Positions 59,501 to 64,000 of a stretch of 64,000 bases of DNA are shown piece after piece. The notes below the pieces were generated by a model. It ran no database searches. It was not told the DNA's origin and worked only from the letters and a program-made list of their open reading frames with translations. Position 1 is the first letter of the stretch. Every line of letters begins with the position of its first letter. The stretch comes from Swaminathania salitolerans (GTDB lineage: Bacteria; Pseudomonadota; Alphaproteobacteria; Acetobacterales; Acetobacteraceae), in assembly GCF_007988945.1 (NCBI RefSeq), contig NZ_BJVC01000002.1, positions 372,001-436,000 on the forward strand. The letters are read 5' to 3'. Made by a program: the position numbers and the translations under genes.

Positions 59501-59950
59501 ACGCCATATCTACACGGTCGAAACGGAGTGGACAGGCAATCACGGGCTCGGTACCCGGTCCTGGCATGTATACGGACGCAATCACGTCATCGTCGCCGAT
59601 GGAAAGCCTGCCATACAGGGCTCTGCCGATCCGAGCTTCCATGGCGATCCGACCGGGTGGAACCCGGGTGAGCTTCTGCTGGCATCGCTGAGCGCGTGCC
59701 ACAAGCTCTGGTATCTCGGTCTTTGTGCCGGAGCCGGGATCGTCGTGACGGCCTATCGCGATCACGCCGAGGCGGTGATGGTGGAATCGCCGATGGGCGA
59801 AGGCGTGTTCGAAAGCGCACTCCTGCGCCCCCATATCTCACTTTCCGGCCTGGGCCTGATCGAGCGTGCGCAGGCTCTGCACGATCAGGCCCATGCGCAT
59901 TGTTTCATCGCGCGCTCGGTGACCTTTCCCGTGATCTGCGAACCCGTCTT

Positions 59951-59963
<13 letters not shown>
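59490..59963 (+). CDS. OsmC-family protein
   Basis: 157 residues from the ATG at 59490, overlapping kdsA by 11 bases. [19 protein letters not shown] holds the first reactive Cys, and the second expected position is ITCEPVF-like at the C-terminus ([11 protein letters not shown]). OsmC/Ohr proteins reduce organic hydroperoxides with thiols. This one is closest to the less characterised YhfA-like branch. Its 3' end overlaps the convergent DUF3429 gene by 13 bases. Confidence 0.85.
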
Positions 59964-61820
<1,857 letters not shown>

Positions 61821-61868
61821 TCCCGACATCCGGAGGTGGCGGGTCTCCCTCCCCCTCCGGCGTCAAGA

Positions 61869-61914
61869 GCGCCCCCCGGGAACGATGCTTCGGGAACGAT
61901 GCTTCGGGGGGCGC
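61869..61914 (+). terminator. Terminator hairpin after eno, loop with 14-bp duplication
   Basis: GCGCCCCCCG (61869-61878) pairs perfectly with CGGGGGGCGC (61905-61914). The 26-base loop contains GGGAACGATGCTTC twice, apparently a recent duplication inside the loop. Confidence 0.6.
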
Positions 61915-62075
61915 GCTTCGGAGACGGCGCTTCGGGGCTGCCTTCCGGCCCCCATATCGCCCCTCGCATTAAGGCTGTATCGTAGCCTTCGGCTCGTATA
62001 AGCTCTTCCCGCAAGACCGGATTCCGTTCCGGTTCACGGCGCCCAGCCTCATCATGCCGCGTTCAGGGAGCTTCC

Positions 62076-62405
62076 GTGCAGATCGTTCGTGCCATTCGCC
62101 GTTTTCTTCGTGTCGTGGTTCCGCCGACGCTGTTTCTCGGTCTTACGGCTTATTTCGGCTGGAATGCCGTCCATGGCGAACATGGCATCAATGCCTATCA
62201 CACCCAGACGAAGCTGATGGAAGACGCCCGGCAGGCCGAGCAGGATGCCAATGCCGAACAGGCTGTCTGGCGCAGGCGCGTCGCCAGCCTGAACGAGCGC
62301 GCGCTCGATGCCGACATGCTCGACGAGCGTTCACGCGCCATGCTGAATCTCGCCCGGGAAGGCGATACGGTCATTCCCTACGGCCCTCACGACCGGCTCT
62401 GGTAG
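62076..62405 (+). CDS. ftsB: Septum formation initiator FtsB/DivIC
   Basis: 109 residues from a GTG at 62076 with AGGGAG upstream. A single membrane helix (VVPPTLFLGLTAYFGWNAVH) is followed by a coiled coil (KLMEDARQAEQDANAEQAVW) and the conserved DMLDERSRAMLNLAREGD end. It is part of the FtsQLB division complex. In alphaproteobacteria ftsB commonly sits after eno and upstream of pdhA; here PDH is elsewhere in the window. Confidence 0.92.
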   Translation: MQIVRAIRRFLRVVVPPTLFLGLTAYFGWNAVHGEHGINAYHTQTKLMEDARQAEQDANAEQAVWRRRVASLNERALDADMLDERSRAMLNLAREGDTVIPYGPHDRLW

Positions 62406-62482
62406 CCCCGGGCCCGGTTTTTCCGAACGGGCATAGGTCGCACGGAACCTGTCGACCCGTTGCCCGGATCCGGTGCCGGGCC

Positions 62483-62511
62483 AAAAAAAAACGGCCCGTG
62501 AGGGCCGCTTT
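62483..62511. terminator. Bidirectional terminator between ftsB and rpmG
   Basis: CGGCCC (62492-62497) and GGGCCG (62502-62507) flank a GTGA loop. A run of nine A at 62483-62491 gives a U-tract for the leftward rpmG transcript; a shorter TTTT follows on the plus strand for ftsB. Confidence 0.9.
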
Positions 62512-62534
62512 TCCTGTCGTCAGACGATGTCGCC

Positions 62535-62702
62535 TTACTTGATCTTCGCTTCGCGGAAAGCGACATGCTTGCGCACGACGGGGTCATACTTGCGTACTTC
62601 CATCTTGCCGGTCGCGGAGCGGGCGTTCTTCTTCGTCACGTAGAAATATCCGGTATCCGCGGTCGAAACGAGACGGATCTGGATGACATTGGTCTTGGCC
62701 AT
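62535..62702 (-). CDS. rpmG: 50S ribosomal protein L33
   Basis: 55 residues: [20 protein letters not shown] then [20 protein letters not shown] and [15 protein letters not shown]. This is the cysteine-free alphaproteobacterial L33. Own terminator downstream (62483-62511); divergent from lexA with a 236-base gap. Confidence 0.98.
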   Translation of the reverse strand: MAKTNVIQIRLVSTADTGYFYVTKKNARSATGKMEVRKYDPVVRKHVAFREAKIK

Positions 62703-62865
62703 GTGGTCCTCGCAAACTGATCTGTCGCTGCGCGCGACATGAACGGCAGCGTTTTCAAGCTGGGCGCATAAATGCGTGCATTACCCGCTGCGGTCAAGTG
62801 TTTCCGCCATGCGCGGCGATAATTTTGTGCGCTGCGGCGAAAACGACTTGAAGGGATCGAAGCAG

Positions 62866-62880
62866 GAACTTAATAAGAAC
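62866..62880. promoter_or_regulatory. Alphaproteobacterial SOS box before lexA
   Basis: GAACTTAATAAGAAC fits the GAAC-N7-GAAC LexA operator of alphaproteobacteria exactly. It lies 58 bases before the lexA ATG, implying autorepression. Confidence 0.92.
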
Positions 62881-62938
62881 GTTACGTTTCAGGGCCATCC
62901 GGCCGCGCGCTCCCCGCCACGGAGAGAGAGGACCCCCC

Positions 62939-63670
62939 ATGCTGACACGCAAGCAACATCAGCTTCTGGTATTCATCGACGGATATCTCAGGCGCACGGG
63001 ATTTTCTCCCTCTTTCGACGAAATGAAGGAAGCTCTCGATCTCCGGTCGAAATCGGGCATTCACAGACTTATTTCCGCACTGGAGGAGCGCGGCTTTCTC
63101 CGCCGCCATCACCACCGGGCGCGCGCGCTGGAGATCCTGCGCCTGCCTGTAACCGAATCGACGCCTCAGGCGGCGCCCGCAGGGGCACCGGCCAATACGC
63201 ATACCGCCGAGACGGGCACGTTTCCGCGGCTTGCCCATAGTCACGATCCGGCGCGGCCCTCCCCTCTGGACGAGGCACGCAGCCCGGTAATCGGGGTCCC
63301 GCTTTTCGGGCGCATCGCTGCCGGTCTGCCGATCGAAGCCTTCCGGGATCAAGGCGAGCAGATCGAGATTCCCGCGGGTCAGCTCGGGAGCGGCCAGCAT
63401 TACGCCCTGCATGTTTCGGGCGAGTCGATGATCGAGGCGGGTATCCTGGACGGCGATACCGTCATTATCCGCCAGACGGAGACTGCGGAAAACGGCCAGA
63501 TCGTCGTGGCCCTCGTCGACGGGCAGGAGGTCACACTCAAACGCCTGCGGCAAAAAGGAAAATCGATCGCGCTCGAGCCCGCGAACGCCCATTTCGAGAC
63601 CCAGATCTTCCCGCAGAACCGGGTCAGCATACAGGGCGTATTGATCGGTCTCTACCGCCGTTACGACTGA
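62939..63670 (+). CDS. lexA: LexA repressor
   Basis: 243 residues. N-terminal winged helix [20 protein letters not shown], linker, self-cleavage site Ala128-Gly129 (GRIAAGLP), catalytic Ser163 ([15 protein letters not shown]) and Lys201 (VTLKRLR). It represses DNA-damage genes until RecA-stimulated autoproteolysis. The linker (about residues 71-112) is longer than in E. coli. Confidence 0.97.
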   Translation: MLTRKQHQLLVFIDGYLRRTGFSPSFDEMKEALDLRSKSGIHRLISALEERGFLRRHHHRARALEILRLPVTESTPQAAPAGAPANTHTAETGTFPRLAHSHDPARPSPLDEARSPVIGVPLFGRIAAGLPIEAFRDQGEQIEIPAGQLGSGQHYALHVSGESMIEAGILDGDTVIIRQTETAENGQIVVALVDGQEVTLKRLRQKGKSIALEPANAHFETQIFPQNRVSIQGVLIGLYRRYD

Positions 63671-63794
63671 CGTTGCGACTGGGCGACCAGGCAACCGGGC
63701 TTCGCCTTGCGCGAGGGTCGGGACAGTCACCCGGTGCGTTCCGGACTCCCGCCGGAAGCCGTTCCGGCGAGTTCCCTCCCGGGACCGGATCCGG

Positions 63795-64000
63795 TCAGGG
63801 CTTCGAGGCGGCGCCGTCCTTCGTTACCCTCACCGTCCCATCGGGCGCGATCAGAGTGGTCGTTCCGTCTCCGTTCGGAATGACGATGGTGCCGCTTCGC
63901 GAGGGGGAGATGTATTTTCCGGCATTGTCCTCGACCGAGGAAGGCAGGCTCGGCCGGGTCGGCGGACGGACCCCGTTGACAACATTGTCATGTTCTCCGA
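63795..64000 (-). CDS. C-terminal end of a hypothetical protein, 5' end beyond window
   Basis: The minus strand is open from the window edge to the TGA at 63795-63797, giving 67 residues: DNVVNGVRPPTRPSLPSSVE, then YISPSRSGTIVIPNGDGTTT and LIAPDGTVRVTKDG. The hydrophilic Gly/Thr/Pro repeat-like beta pattern suggests an exported small protein. I do not recognise the family. Convergent with lexA. Confidence 0.65.
   Translation of the reverse strand, partial: GEHDNVVNGVRPPTRPSLPSSVEDNAGKYISPSRSGTIVIPNGDGTTTLIAPDGTVRVTKDGAASKP

Overview
The window is a GC-rich, gene-dense alphaproteobacterial chromosome segment. The best fit is an acetic acid bacterium (Acetobacteraceae). Supporting signs are a pyruvate dehydrogenase E1-beta with its own N-terminal lipoyl domain, a GAAC-N7-GAAC SOS box before lexA, a DUF2849 / sulfite reductase / DUF934 cluster, and a decayed IS5/IS1031-like element. 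The genus is not resolved; everything was read directly from sequence without database searches.

Bases 1-9300 form an accessory region. It holds the 3' part of an amidase, a GT61 glycosyltransferase with a fascin-like C-terminus, and an AT-rich fragment of an unknown gene. Next comes a 1229-residue repeat protein ending in a pesticin/T4-lysozyme-like muramidase domain, translationally overlapped by a small secreted protein. A multiply frameshifted IS5-family transposase and a decayed second GT61 copy follow. The repeat protein plus secreted partner is the most interesting candidate: a large antibacterial muramidase toxin with a periplasmic immunity protein.

Bases 9300-35800 carry mostly transport and metabolic genes: a YhhS-type MFS exporter; a TonB receptor / small-molecule kinase / PnuC vitamin-uptake operon; a GtrA-like protein and alaS; and a SoxR regulator divergent from a short-chain dehydrogenase, with a textbook SoxR box in a 19-bp-spacer promoter. 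Then follow a carbonic anhydrase and exported endonuclease/phosphatase-fold protein, an aldo-keto reductase / Nudix / mtnK operon, a sulfite reductase operon, glk, and an nrdR-nusB-thiL group.

Bases 35800-64000 are core genome. They include recQ, an OmpA-like lipoprotein and the cydDC exporter. The PDH operon runs pdhA-pdhB-pdhC-lpdA-lipA-coq10-like, so the complex, its lipoyl cofactor synthase and a respiratory quinone chaperone are co-transcribed. A ppiD-trpE-trpG-trpD-trpC operon lies upstream of it. Divergently run tpiA, secG, pyrG, kdsA and an OsmC protein, then eno, ftsB, rpmG and lexA. Many neighbours overlap by 1-4 bases (ATGA), indicating translational coupling. No tRNA, rRNA, CRISPR array or replication origin was recognised.
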